A stretch of 64,000 nucleotides of DNA from an uncultured Lachnospiraceae bacterium (GTDB taxonomy: Bacteria; Bacillota; Clostridia; Lachnospirales; Lachnospiraceae), in the NCBI GenBank assembly GCA_910585005.1, contig CAJUCN010000015.1, positions 21,471 through 85,470 on the forward strand, written 5' to 3'. Position numbers and translations under genes: made by a program. The notes beneath the pieces were generated by a model. The model had not been told where the DNA came from, searched no databases, and saw only the letters and a list, made by a program, of their open reading frames with translations. Position 1 is the first letter of the stretch. Each line of letters opens with the position of its first letter. Below are positions 52,149 to 61,520 of this stretch, piece by piece.

Positions 52149-53838
52149 AATACGCCACCTTCATAACCTCTTCCACTGTTGTAATACCATTTTTAAGGTA
52201 ATACAGTGCACTTTGCTTTAGCGTCCTCATCCCCTGGCGCCGGACCAGATATTCTTTGATCTCTTCTACCTGGACATCTTCTGTGATCATCCGGCGTATT
52301 TCTTTGTCAACAAACATGATCTCGTGGACGGCAATCCGTCCCCGGTATCCTGTATGATTGCATGCCGGACAGCCACACGCCTTTTTCACCATGGGGGGAA
52401 GCCCGCTATCAGCGCTGGCGCCTATCAGTTTCTCGTCATCGGGCGTTAATTCCCTCTCTTCACAACATTCCTGACACACCTTCCGCATCAATCTTTGAGC
52501 CACTACCCCTACCATCGAATTAGCGATCAAGTAAGGTTCTAATCCCATATCCTTTAACCGGATGGCAGAAGACGCCGCGTCGTTTGTATGCAGGGTAGAA
52601 AACACCAAATGTCCTGTCAGCGCTGAACGGACGGAAATCGCCGCCGTTTCCGAATCTCTTGTCTCTCCCAGCATAATAATGTCCGGATCCTGGCGAAGCA
52701 GCGCCCGAAGCCCTGTCTCAAAAGTAAGTCCCGCCAAGGAATTGACCTGCATTTGATTGACCCGCGGCAGGTTCTTTTCCACCGGGTCTTCAATCGTTGA
52801 TATATTGACGTTCCGCTTAGCCAGCTCTTCTAAAATCATATATAAAGTGGTCGTCTTTCCGGAACCGGTAGGTCCCGTCAAATAAATAATCCCATTGGGT
52901 GAACGGAGCATATGTAAAAGTTTCTGATAGTCCTCCTCCAGCATTCCAAACTGATTGCCGTTGTCAATCCTCGCATTGCCGGCAAGAAGACGCAGCACCG
53001 CCTTTTCGCCAAACACTGTCGGGATCACCGATACACGGATATTTAAAAAACCTTCCGGCTGACGGACTTTAAAATGCCCATCCTGAGGCGCCCTTCTCTC
53101 TGCAATATCCAATTCCGCTAAAATCTTAATCCTGGCGATCAGGGAATTATGGACATTCGTCCTGAGCGTTACATAATCAACGATCGTTCCGTCAATCCTC
53201 ATACGGATGCTGGTCTTATCTTCAAAGGGTTCAATATGGATGTCGCTGGCATTGGTACTGTATGCCCGTTGGATCAGCGAATTGAGCAAATTGATGATCG
53301 GGGTGTCGTCATCGCCCTCTTCCACTTCCATCTCTTCCACATCCTGAGTAGTTGTAGCCTCATTGGCCTTATTTGCCGCCTCCTTTGCTGATATCTCAGC
53401 ATAGTAAAAATGAATTGCTTTCAGAAGCGGAATCTTTTCACTCAAAAAAATGGTAAGCTCCATACCGGTGATCTGGCGTACATCTTCAAGCCCGTAAAAA
53501 TTCAAAGGATCGTTGACCACCACCTGCAAATTATTCCCCGTCATTTCTACCGGAAGCACACAATATTTCTCAGCAACCTGCCTGGGAATCTTCTCCACCG
53601 CTTCTATATCTACCGTCAGGCTGTTCACACTGACCACCTGACAATCCATCTTAACAGCCATGGCTTCCAACATTTGATTTTCCGTAATATATCCCTGCTC
53701 GATCAACACCTCGCCAAGACGTTTCCCCTTTTCCTTTTTTTGAACGTCCAAGGCTTTTTGCAGGTCTTCATCCGATAAGTATCCCTGCTCCTTTAACATA
53801 TCGCCAATTTTTAAATTTTTGCCGGTCATTGCTTCCAT
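52138..53838 (-). CDS. pilB: Pilus assembly ATPase PilB/GspE with MshEN-like N-terminus
   Basis: The cytoplasmic hexameric motor of pilus extension. With the start at 53838 (GGAGG 8 nt upstream) it has 566 residues. The N-terminal region has two repeats of the MshEN pattern (IGDMLKEQGYLSDEDLQKAL and RLGEVLIEQGYITENQML), the c-di-GMP-binding fold of MshE. Then Walker A GPTGSGKTTTLYMIL (about 315-330), Asp box DPDIIMLGETRDSETA, His box FSTLHTNDAASS and a zinc tetracysteine (CQEC and CPAC). Core gene of the pilus cluster. Confidence 0.95.
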   Translation of the reverse strand: MEAMTGKNLKIGDMLKEQGYLSDEDLQKALDVQKKEKGKRLGEVLIEQGYITENQMLEAMAVKMDCQVVSVNSLTVDIEAVEKIPRQVAEKYCVLPVEMTGNNLQVVVNDPLNFYGLEDVRQITGMELTIFLSEKIPLLKAIHFYYAEISAKEAANKANEATTTQDVEEMEVEEGDDDTPIINLLNSLIQRAYSTNASDIHIEPFEDKTSIRMRIDGTIVDYVTLRTNVHNSLIARIKILAELDIAERRAPQDGHFKVRQPEGFLNIRVSVIPTVFGEKAVLRLLAGNARIDNGNQFGMLEEDYQKLLHMLRSPNGIIYLTGPTGSGKTTTLYMILEELAKRNVNISTIEDPVEKNLPRVNQMQVNSLAGLTFETGLRALLRQDPDIIMLGETRDSETAAISVRSALTGHLVFSTLHTNDAASSAIRLKDMGLEPYLIANSMVGVVAQRLMRKVCQECCEERELTPDDEKLIGASADSGLPPMVKKACGCPACNHTGYRGRIAVHEIMFVDKEIRRMITEDVQVEEIKEYLVRRQGMRTLKQSALYYLKNGITTVEEVMKVAYYEE

Positions 53839-53852
53839 TCCCTGAACCTCCA

Positions 53853-54617
53853 TTACTGATTGCACATGTATATTTCAAAGCTGATCGTCAGCCTGTTCGT
53901 CTTAACTGCCTCTTTCACCGGCACGGGCGCCCAAATCTCCTCTTCATCCACTTCGCCTTCCTCATCTAAAGCTTCATCGTCTTCTTGTTCCTCCCCATCC
54001 TCCACCACGGGAGGCGCTGTAACCTGGGGCATTTGTACCACCGGCTGCTCTACCATTGCCCACTCCGCGCTGGTAATGCTGATTGCCGGATAATGATCAG
54101 AAATATCATCCACCAGGCTCCACAGATCCTGATCATCCCCTTCCACCACGCAGGCAACCCTTGCGGTATAAAGGGAAAGCATATCCCCCTTCTCCTCAGT
54201 AGAATCCCCGGGTGTAATCTCCGAATTCCTGCCGTTTTCCGAATACTGATACCATTGAACACGGCTGGCTGTTTCCGGCATCACCACCGTAAGGCTTTGA
54301 ATGGACATATTATGGTTGAGCAGCAAAGTCGTGATCATCTTTTCAGCTCCTTGACTCTGCTGTATCGGGTAAAAACGCGCCAACACGCCAGCAAGCTGCT
54401 TTCTGGTCTGCTCTTCCTGATATGTCATATCCTGGGCGCTGGATGCTTTATCATCAAACTCTGCCTCCAGCTCCTTTGCCGCACGCAGTTCCCTTTTGAT
54501 CTGGCTGTTTTTTTGCCCTAGCGGTTTAAACACCAATAAGAAAAAAACAAGGACAATGAAAAATGCCGCCAAAAAACCAAGAAGCTTTTTATCCCTCTCT
54601 GTAATAACCAAATTCAT
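53853..54617 (-). CDS. pilO: PilO/GspM-like alignment subcomplex protein
   Basis: 254 residues with the start at 54617 (GGGGAGG 7 nt upstream). One N-terminal membrane helix (about 12-32, LLGFLAAFFIVLVFFLLVF), a coiled-coil region with KELEAEFDDKASSAQ, then a ferredoxin-like part, and a Pro/Glu-rich acidic stretch near the C-terminus (EDGEEQEDDEALDEEGE). The layout is that of PilO. It overlaps the stop of the pilMN gene by 4 bp. Confidence 0.8.
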   Translation of the reverse strand: MNLVITERDKKLLGFLAAFFIVLVFFLLVFKPLGQKNSQIKRELRAAKELEAEFDDKASSAQDMTYQEEQTRKQLAGVLARFYPIQQSQGAEKMITTLLLNHNMSIQSLTVVMPETASRVQWYQYSENGRNSEITPGDSTEEKGDMLSLYTARVACVVEGDDQDLWSLVDDISDHYPAISITSAEWAMVEQPVVQMPQVTAPPVVEDGEEQEDDEALDEEGEVDEEEIWAPVPVKEAVKTNRLTISFEIYMCNQ

Positions 54618-56074
54618 TGTGCTGCCTCCCCTCTGCCTGCTCCCGCTGCCAGGGCGCATACTACATAAATATTATAATTATCCTGTCCGCTCACCAAGGT
54701 ATAACCAGTATATTCCACAGATTCAAAAATCTCCTGCTGTGTCAGCCGTTCCACAAATTCACTGACTTCCCGGACATCTCCTGAAGTGGCGCTTAAAGCA
54801 AGGGTTCCCGAATCTCTGTTAAAACTCCTTACTTCCACTTTTACCCTGTCTCCTGCACAGGATTGAAGTACCTGATTTACGCTGGAATGAAAAGTCGGGT
54901 AACTCATCACCTGATCCCACAAAACACCTGCTTCTTCCATTTTCTTTTCCATACTGTCAATGCTGGCCTGTGCCAGCTCAAAGGAGGCGCGGTTATCTGC
55001 TACAGAAGAATCCTGCATCCCTCTTTCCATTTTTTTAAGTTCAGAATCCTGTGCCAAGTATATCCCCCCCATCACTGCCGTTATCAGCAGGCAGATTGCA
55101 AGGGATAAGACCACGGGAAAAATGATTTCCATCGTCTCCCTGCGCTTTACATTTTTGGGACTCTCCTGCTTAAGCTGTCTGACAAAATCCGCATATTTAT
55201 CCGTCTTTTGCGCGCCCCCCATGGGATAGACAAAATCTACATTCTCCTTGCTTCCTGTCCTCTTTTTTACCCTCATCTTATCGTCCCGGTAAATACGGGG
55301 AAAGATCTGCTGGGTAAAGTTCTTATTCTCTTCGATCACATTTTTCAGTTCCATCTGATTCTGACCGCATAAAAACAACGTGCTAACCGGGTCTTCCACA
55401 TGCTGTGAAGTTGCAAACTGCAAAAGCCTTTCTACAACTGCTCCCGCTTCTCCTCCCAGCGCCTTCTGGTCATCTTCCGAAAAAATCCTGTTTCTTTGAG
55501 AATACAGGTACACACCTTTCACAAAGAGAATACTGATAATCTCCTGCCCGTCCAAAATCTGGACGATACAGTTGTTTTTACAAATTTCAGGCGTCCCCAT
55601 AAAACGCCTTACAAAATTGGCAATCGCCGGTTCAATGGAAATGATCTCTACCCCTGCCTGTGCAAATAACCGGATGTACCCTTCCAGGAATTCCCTCTCA
55701 GCAGCTACGGCAAAAATCCTCTGCATTTTTCCACCGCTGGTAGTTTCCAGCACATGATAAGTATACACCGTATTTTCCGTTCTGCTGTCTGCAAATTCCC
55801 TTGCAATCATCTTTTTTAGTTCTTTGTTTCCGATCTTAGGCAGTTCAAGCACCCGGCTGTTAAGCTGCGTGCTGTTGATAACAAGACTGCATTCTTTGTG
55901 CGGCAGCTTATTTTCCGTGATAAACTGTTTAATCCATGCCAGAAACATCTCTTCGTCGGTTACAATCCCGTTAATGATGCTTCCTTCCGGAGCCATATCC
56001 TGACAAACAAAAACTGTTTTTTTATCTCTTATTTCCACCGCCTGTACCAGACGGTTTGATAAATATAATATCAT
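54614..56074 (-). CDS. pilMN: PilM-PilN fusion protein
   Basis: 486 residues. The N-terminal 280 are PilM-like, an actin-fold protein (ILYLSNRLVQAVEIRDKK, IEPAIANFVRRFM, then VVERLLQFATSQHVED). A membrane helix (about 315-340, MEIIFPVVLSLAICLLITA) is followed by a PilN-like part with a coiled coil (KKMERGM to EEAGVLWDQVMS) and a small beta domain. PilM and PilN are usually separate; the fusion resembles GspL. It sits between pilC and pilO. Confidence 0.85.
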   Translation of the reverse strand: MILYLSNRLVQAVEIRDKKTVFVCQDMAPEGSIINGIVTDEEMFLAWIKQFITENKLPHKECSLVINSTQLNSRVLELPKIGNKELKKMIAREFADSRTENTVYTYHVLETTSGGKMQRIFAVAAEREFLEGYIRLFAQAGVEIISIEPAIANFVRRFMGTPEICKNNCIVQILDGQEIISILFVKGVYLYSQRNRIFSEDDQKALGGEAGAVVERLLQFATSQHVEDPVSTLFLCGQNQMELKNVIEENKNFTQQIFPRIYRDDKMRVKKRTGSKENVDFVYPMGGAQKTDKYADFVRQLKQESPKNVKRRETMEIIFPVVLSLAICLLITAVMGGIYLAQDSELKKMERGMQDSSVADNRASFELAQASIDSMEKKMEEAGVLWDQVMSYPTFHSSVNQVLQSCAGDRVKVEVRSFNRDSGTLALSATSGDVREVSEFVERLTQQEIFESVEYTGYTLVSGQDNYNIYVVCALAAGAGRGEAAQ

Positions 56075-56088
56075 ACCCTTTTCTCCCT

Positions 56089-57294
56089 TTAATAATATGC
56101 CGATGACCCGATAGCCGAATAAGACTCATAAATTGGCAGCATAACCGCTATCATGATAAAACCGATCAACACGGCCATTAATGTAATCAGCACCGGCTCT
56201 AAATAACTGATCATACGGTTCACCGCCATTTCTGACTCGTAATCAAAAGAATCCGCCATGGCATCCAGCATTTGAACCAGATCGCCGCTTTCCTCCCCTA
56301 CCCTGACAACAGACGAAAGCTTTTTGCGGAATCCCTTGATTTTTTCAAGTGCATCGCTCAAGGATCCACCTGCCCGAAGACAAGCAATTGCCCCGTCAAA
56401 CTGTCTTTCTATATAACTGTTTCCAATCGTCTTCCTTGAAATCTGCATGGCCGTAATGATCGGAATCCCGGAACTGTATAAAGAACTAAGGTTTCTGGCA
56501 AATCTGGCTGTATAGATCACCATCAAAAGCCGTCCGATCACGGGGATCTTTAATTTTATCTGATCAAGCCATGTCCGCACTGCCGGCATTTTCCCCAGCA
56601 TTACCATAACCGCCGCTGCCACGAGGAGAGCTGGCAAAATCCCCTTCCAGTTTTTCCCTACAAAACCGCTAATGCCAAATAAGATCTTTGTGGGTAAAGG
56701 CAATTCCTCCAAACTGTCAAACATCTCTGTAAGCTGGGGCAGGATAAACGTCATGATAAATACCAGCACTACAAACACCAACCCTGTTAAAATCCTTGGA
56801 TATACCGTTGCACCCTTTACCTTAATATTGAGCTGGTGCTCCTTTTCATAATGGACGGCAAGCCTTTTGGCAGTGTCTGCAAGTTTTCCACTGCTTTCCG
56901 CTGCACGGTACATATTCACCATTAAAAGAGGGAATGCTCCGTTTTGCTGTTCCAAAGCATCGGAGATTGCCTCCCCCTGCCTGATCAGCTTTAACACTGT
57001 GGTCAACACCGCTCTTTCCTTCGGTTTGCGGGTTTCCTCCTGGGACAGGATCGTAAGCGCCCGAACCAGTGTCACCCCGGCTCCGAGCATATCCCCAAGC
57101 TCTCTGTTAAACTCGGAAAGCATAAGAAGGGGGAGCTGCCTGGTGGCAAGATCCTCCATGCCGCTTTCCGTGCTGATCAGAAATTTTTCTTCCTCTTTCA
57201 GCTTACGGTATAAATCATCCTCATCCATAGCATGCATGATCCCGCTTACCGTATCACCCTGCTTATCCCGGGCCAGATATCTGAATTTTGCCAT
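56089..57294 (-). CDS. pilC: Inner-membrane platform protein PilC/GspF
   Basis: The polytopic base that couples PilB to filament growth. 401 residues in two homologous GspF domains (about 60-185 and 260-385), with FNRELGDMLGAGVTLVRAL and RFARNLSSLYSSGIPIITAM as the repeated blocks and about three membrane helices. It follows the major prepilin gene after a stable hairpin. Confidence 0.93.
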   Translation of the reverse strand: MAKFRYLARDKQGDTVSGIMHAMDEDDLYRKLKEEEKFLISTESGMEDLATRQLPLLMLSEFNRELGDMLGAGVTLVRALTILSQEETRKPKERAVLTTVLKLIRQGEAISDALEQQNGAFPLLMVNMYRAAESSGKLADTAKRLAVHYEKEHQLNIKVKGATVYPRILTGLVFVVLVFIMTFILPQLTEMFDSLEELPLPTKILFGISGFVGKNWKGILPALLVAAAVMVMLGKMPAVRTWLDQIKLKIPVIGRLLMVIYTARFARNLSSLYSSGIPIITAMQISRKTIGNSYIERQFDGAIACLRAGGSLSDALEKIKGFRKKLSSVVRVGEESGDLVQMLDAMADSFDYESEMAVNRMISYLEPVLITLMAVLIGFIMIAVMLPIYESYSAIGSSAYY

Positions 57295-57321
57295 CTTGAT
57301 CGTGCCTTTCTTTTAATATCA

Positions 57322-57350
57322 GATTAGCGGTGCCTAAAACACCGCTAATC
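57322..57350 (-). terminator. Hairpin between major prepilin and pilC
   Basis: A perfect 11 bp stem (57322-57332 with 57340-57350) with a 7-nt loop and no clear T run. It may stabilise the prepilin mRNA or attenuate the downstream assembly genes so that prepilin is made in excess. Confidence 0.6.
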
Positions 57351-57370
57351 GCATCCATTGAATTCAACTG

Positions 57371-57835
57371 CTACTGGATTACCGTCCAAATGCCATCAGA
57401 GAGCGTCACCGTGGCGCCTTCGTACCGGACGGTAATACCTACTATCGTAAAATATGCATGGTTAGAAGATGCCCCGCTGCCGCCCAGGGTATCGCTTTCA
57501 AACACGACATTTTCAATCACTGCACCGTCTGCATCCGCCATACGCATAATTCTTTCTTTATCATTTTCGGACAAGTTATGGTTTGCATTTGCTGCTGTAC
57601 CATCCCAGGCCGCATACTTTTCGGATTCTATTGCCTGGGCCGACATATAAATGCTTCTGGCGCTGAGCACATACTGTTTTCCCTTCGCCTCATCAATCCA
57701 TCCCATCAGTCCCGGCACTAAAATGGCTGCCAAAACTGTCAATATGACCATGACCACGATCATCTCTACCAACGTAAATCCCTGATTTCGACCAGTTACA
57801 TAATACTCTTTTTTATGTATGACCCGTTTGTCCAT
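57371..57835 (-). CDS. Major prepilin-like protein (GspG/ComGC type)
   Basis: 154 residues. The prepilin signal NQGFTLVEMIVVMVILTVLA has Gly/Phe cleavage and Glu5 after a basic leader of 19 residues. The mature part (about 135 residues) starts with the long N-terminal helix then a compact beta domain ending TLSDGIWTVIQ. It is the first gene of the pilus cluster, nearest the promoter, and separated from the assembly genes by a hairpin, as expected for the main subunit. GGGGGAAGAC precedes the ATG. Confidence 0.9.
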   Translation of the reverse strand: MDKRVIHKKEYYVTGRNQGFTLVEMIVVMVILTVLAAILVPGLMGWIDEAKGKQYVLSARSIYMSAQAIESEKYAAWDGTAANANHNLSENDKERIMRMADADGAVIENVVFESDTLGGSGASSNHAYFTIVGITVRYEGATVTLSDGIWTVIQ

Positions 57836-57878
57836 GTCTTCCCCCGCATTTTCTGTCAGAATCTATGATATAATTCTT

Positions 57879-57907
57879 ATTTTATCGTTTTTTGCCTCTC
57901 ACGTCAA
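57879..57907 (-). promoter_or_regulatory. Promoter of the pilus cluster
   Basis: TTGACG (57907-57902), 17 bp, TAAAAT (57884-57879), about 44 bp before the prepilin start codon. The genes from 57835 to 49896 could be read from it. Confidence 0.65.
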
Positions 57908-57930
57908 CGTTTAGCATCCCTCTTTTTCTC

Positions 57931-59520
57931 TCACTGGTCTGATAAGGTCATTTGATAAATGTTAAACCAATATCTCTCCAAAAGCGCCTCCGATACCAGT
58001 TCGGCCTGGATTCCCTCCTCCTTCCACTTTTGGATAATTTCTTCCCTTGCCTCGCCGCTTCCCAAAAACCACACCCGCCTGCCACTCTCTACTAGTTCCC
58101 GGATCTTCTCCATCCCTGCCTTGTCCTCAAATTCCCCTTCCACAAGGCTATGGTTTTGGGAATACATCCGGCAGATCAAATCTTCCGGCTTTTCATACCA
58201 CAGCCAGGAATCATTATCCAGATAATAAGAAATTACCCCCTGCACCTGACCAAAATTAAAGAGCAAAAGATCTTCCTGGCCAATCTGTGCAATAAATTCC
58301 CTGGTCTTTTCCATCTGCACCCTTTTCCACATTTCTTCCCCATAAAAAGAACGGTAATTCCTAACGCCTGTCACAAAAACTGCCAAAAGCAATGCAACGC
58401 ATAAAATCTTGCCCATCCTGATCCTTGAAAAAAGGCCATGCCATACCTCAGAAAACATAATGGAAAATGCCAGCCAAAACAGGCCCAAAGCCGGAAGCAT
58501 ATAACGGTACACAAAAATAGGGCGCACCAACAAAGAGGCTATAAACCCAAAGGCAACAATTCCTGCAAGTACGCCAATACACCCGACACAAAAACATAGT
58601 TTTCTCCTGTCTTTCTCATTTCCCTGCCTGATACACCAGCACAGATATAGGACAAATATTGTCACATAAAAAAGAAACAAAAAGACAGCCACACCATCCC
58701 CTAAAAATTCATTTCCAAAAGCCGGACGAAAAAGAAATTTCACGCACCCTCCCAACGTCCTTACAGATAGGGGCATAATCCAATAATTTTCTTTCACAGC
58801 TCCCACTTGGCTGGCCACTACCGTTATCAGCCAGGGAAGAAAACTGACTGTGCACATAAGCCCGCTTGCCAAAAAAGGCTTTAACCTCCCTCTGACCTGA
58901 TGGCTCACACAAGCCTCCACAAACAGATACCCATAAATCATGCAGGCAGCTACACAGGCAAAATAATGGGTATAGCAGGCACCTATGCTGTAAAGGGTCA
59001 ATGCCACCCAATGAAAAGCCTTCCTATTTTCTTTCAAGCTCCCTGTCAGCTCGTAGGCATGGATCATGGCTGCCGTAATAAAAAAAAGCGCATATCCATA
59101 CATCCTCACTTCTACCGTGTAATCTCCCATCTGAGGCATTGCCAAAAGGGAAAAGACATACAACCCAGCGCTAAATATCCCAAAATTTTTCCTGATCCGG
59201 GTCAATCCATAAATAAAACACAAGAAAAACGGCAGCACGGAAACAAGTTTCGCAATCACCACTTGATCCGCACTGCTATTTAATCCATTCCCTATCTCAA
59301 GAAATAACTTGACAATCATGTAATAGAAAGGGGGGTGTACATCCTTTGCCGTAATCTCAATCAATTCCCTAAGGGGCTGGCCCGCCAGCCCCATCGTAAA
59401 CAATTCATCATACCAAATATCATTACTAAAACATAAAAATACAGATACACCCAGCATCAATATTCCGGCTGCCATCAATAAGATTCCAGCTATGTCATTC
59501 CATGATGCTTTTGCTTTCAT
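57931..59520 (-). CDS. ArnT/GT39-like membrane glycosyltransferase
   Basis: 529 residues with about twelve hydrophobic segments and a C-terminal soluble part. The acidic pair in FSNDIWYDELFTMGL (about 31-45) and DVHPPFYYMIVKLF (about 61) match lipid-linked sugar transferases of the GT-C superfamily. The acceptor is not known; surface polymers or glycosylated pilins are possible. AAGGAG precedes the ATG. It lies 20 bp after thrS and may be in that operon. Confidence 0.82.
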   Translation of the reverse strand: MKAKASWNDIAGILLMAAGILMLGVSVFLCFSNDIWYDELFTMGLAGQPLRELIEITAKDVHPPFYYMIVKLFLEIGNGLNSSADQVVIAKLVSVLPFFLCFIYGLTRIRKNFGIFSAGLYVFSLLAMPQMGDYTVEVRMYGYALFFITAAMIHAYELTGSLKENRKAFHWVALTLYSIGACYTHYFACVAACMIYGYLFVEACVSHQVRGRLKPFLASGLMCTVSFLPWLITVVASQVGAVKENYWIMPLSVRTLGGCVKFLFRPAFGNEFLGDGVAVFLFLFYVTIFVLYLCWCIRQGNEKDRRKLCFCVGCIGVLAGIVAFGFIASLLVRPIFVYRYMLPALGLFWLAFSIMFSEVWHGLFSRIRMGKILCVALLLAVFVTGVRNYRSFYGEEMWKRVQMEKTREFIAQIGQEDLLLFNFGQVQGVISYYLDNDSWLWYEKPEDLICRMYSQNHSLVEGEFEDKAGMEKIRELVESGRRVWFLGSGEAREEIIQKWKEEGIQAELVSEALLERYWFNIYQMTLSDQ

Positions 59521-59540
59521 TTCCCGCTCCTTACTACTGC

Positions 59541-61505
59541 TTATTTTGCCTCTTCTTTCGCTTCCTCTTTTCTGATTTCTTTTGTCCTGATCTCCTTACA
59601 GATCTGACTGACAAATTCATCAAGGGGCTTTACTCCTTCATCCCCTGCAAAACGGCTTCTTACAGACACCGTTCCATCCGCTTCCTCCTGCTGTCCTACT
59701 ACCAGCATATAAGGAAGTTTTGCAAGTCTTGCCTCCCGGATCTTAAATCCGATCTTTTCAGATCGGCTGTCAACTTCCGCCCATACGCCGTTCTCTTTCA
59801 GTTCCTTACAAACCTTTTGCGCATACTCCTCATATTTATCGGAAATGGGCAAAATTCTTACCTGCACCGGACAAAGCCATGTCGGGAATTTCCCTTCATA
59901 CTTTTCGATCAGCCATGCCAGCGTTCTCTCATAGCATCCCATGGATGTCCTGTGGATAATATATGGCCGCACTTTGTCACCGTTCTGGTCAATATAATAC
60001 ATATCAAACTGCGCCGCCAAAAGTGCATCCCACTGTATGGTGATCATGGTATCTTCTTTTCCATATACATTCTTCGTATTGATGTCAATCTTTGGTCCAT
60101 AAAATGCCGCTTCCCCTACATCTTCAATAAAAGGAATTTGCAGTTCGTTCATAATATTACGCATATGCTCCTGGGTTTCTTCCCATACTTCCGGTTCCCC
60201 AATATATTTTTCACGGTTCTGGGGATCCCATTTAGAAAGATGGTAAGTCACATCCTCTTCCACACCCAGGGTCTTTAAACAGTGCTGTGCAAGCGCAATA
60301 CAGTTTTTAAATTCCTCCACCATCTGATCCGGCCTTACGATCAAATGACCTTCGGAAATGGTAAACTGACGCACTCTGGTAAGGCCATGCATCTCGCCGG
60401 AATCCTCATTTCTGAATAGGGTAGAAGTCTCCCCATAACGAAGCGGAAGATCCCTGTAAGAATGCTGGGTTGCCTTATATACAAAATACTGGAACGGGCA
60501 AGTCATAGGCCGAAGCGCAAAAACTTCTTTATCTACCTCTTCATCACCAAGGACGAACATCCCTTCTTTATAGTGATCCCAATGGCCGGATAGTTTGTAT
60601 AAATCGCTCTTAGCCATAAGCGGTGTCTTCGTCCTGATATAACCCCACTGATTATCTTCCAGATCTTCGATCCAGCGCTGCATAGTCTGAATCATCTTTG
60701 CCCCCTTGGGCATCAAAAGCGGAAGCCCCTGCCCGATCACATCCACCGTAGTAAACAACTCCATCTCACGGCCTAACTTATTGTGATCACGAAGCTTGAT
60801 GTTCTCCAAGTACTCCAAATACTCTGCAAGCTCTTCTTTCTTGTTAAACGCAGTGCCATAGATCCTCTGGAGCATAGTCCGGTTGGAATCTCCCCTCCAA
60901 TAAGCCCCGGAAGAAGAAGTCAGCTTAAACGTCTTGATCCCCTTGGTATTCATTAAATGCGGTCCTGCACAAAGATCCACAAATCCGCCCTGATCATAAA
61001 AAGAGATTTCCGCATCTTCAGGCAGATCCTGAATCAGCTCCACTTTGTAAGGCTCACCTTTTTCTTCCATAAACTTGACCGCCTCATCCCTGGGCAGTGT
61101 AAAGCGCTTCAATTCGTGCCCTTCCTTGATAATCTTTTTCATCTCCACCTCGATCTTATCAAGATCCTCTCTGGAAAAAGGCGCATGTTCAAAATCATAA
61201 TAATATCCCGTATCAATGCTGGGTCCAATGGCAAGTTTTGCTTCCGGAAAAAGGCGCTTTACCGCCTCCGCCATCACATGAGAACAAGTGTGGCGCACGA
61301 TGCGAAGGCCTTCCGGATCATTTGCCGTCAAAATATTTAGCGCACAGTCCCTGTCGATGACCGTCCGGAGATCCGCCACCTCGCCGTCCACTTCCCCTGC
61401 ACAGGCTGCCCTGGCAAGACCTTCACTTAAATCTTTGGCAATCTCATAAATGCTCATGGCGCTGCCATATTCTTTCACAGAGCCATCCTTTAACGTAATC
61501 TTCAT
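59541..61505 (-). CDS. thrS: Threonyl-tRNA synthetase
   Basis: 654 residues with the full domain set: TGS (1-62), editing domain with HTCSHVMAEAVK (about 85-100), class II catalytic core (about 270-540; RPMTCPFQYFVYK and PIIDHRT-type motif 3 as YIIHRTSMGCYERT) and anticodon-binding domain (about 545-640; PVQVRILPISDKYEEY). Its transcript starts upstream of a small membrane gene and passes a T-box leader. Confidence 0.97.
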   Translation of the reverse strand: MKITLKDGSVKEYGSAMSIYEIAKDLSEGLARAACAGEVDGEVADLRTVIDRDCALNILTANDPEGLRIVRHTCSHVMAEAVKRLFPEAKLAIGPSIDTGYYYDFEHAPFSREDLDKIEVEMKKIIKEGHELKRFTLPRDEAVKFMEEKGEPYKVELIQDLPEDAEISFYDQGGFVDLCAGPHLMNTKGIKTFKLTSSSGAYWRGDSNRTMLQRIYGTAFNKKEELAEYLEYLENIKLRDHNKLGREMELFTTVDVIGQGLPLLMPKGAKMIQTMQRWIEDLEDNQWGYIRTKTPLMAKSDLYKLSGHWDHYKEGMFVLGDEEVDKEVFALRPMTCPFQYFVYKATQHSYRDLPLRYGETSTLFRNEDSGEMHGLTRVRQFTISEGHLIVRPDQMVEEFKNCIALAQHCLKTLGVEEDVTYHLSKWDPQNREKYIGEPEVWEETQEHMRNIMNELQIPFIEDVGEAAFYGPKIDINTKNVYGKEDTMITIQWDALLAAQFDMYYIDQNGDKVRPYIIHRTSMGCYERTLAWLIEKYEGKFPTWLCPVQVRILPISDKYEEYAQKVCKELKENGVWAEVDSRSEKIGFKIREARLAKLPYMLVVGQQEEADGTVSVRSRFAGDEGVKPLDEFVSQICKEIRTKEIRKEEAKEEAK

Positions 61506-61520
61506 CTTGATCCTTCCTTT

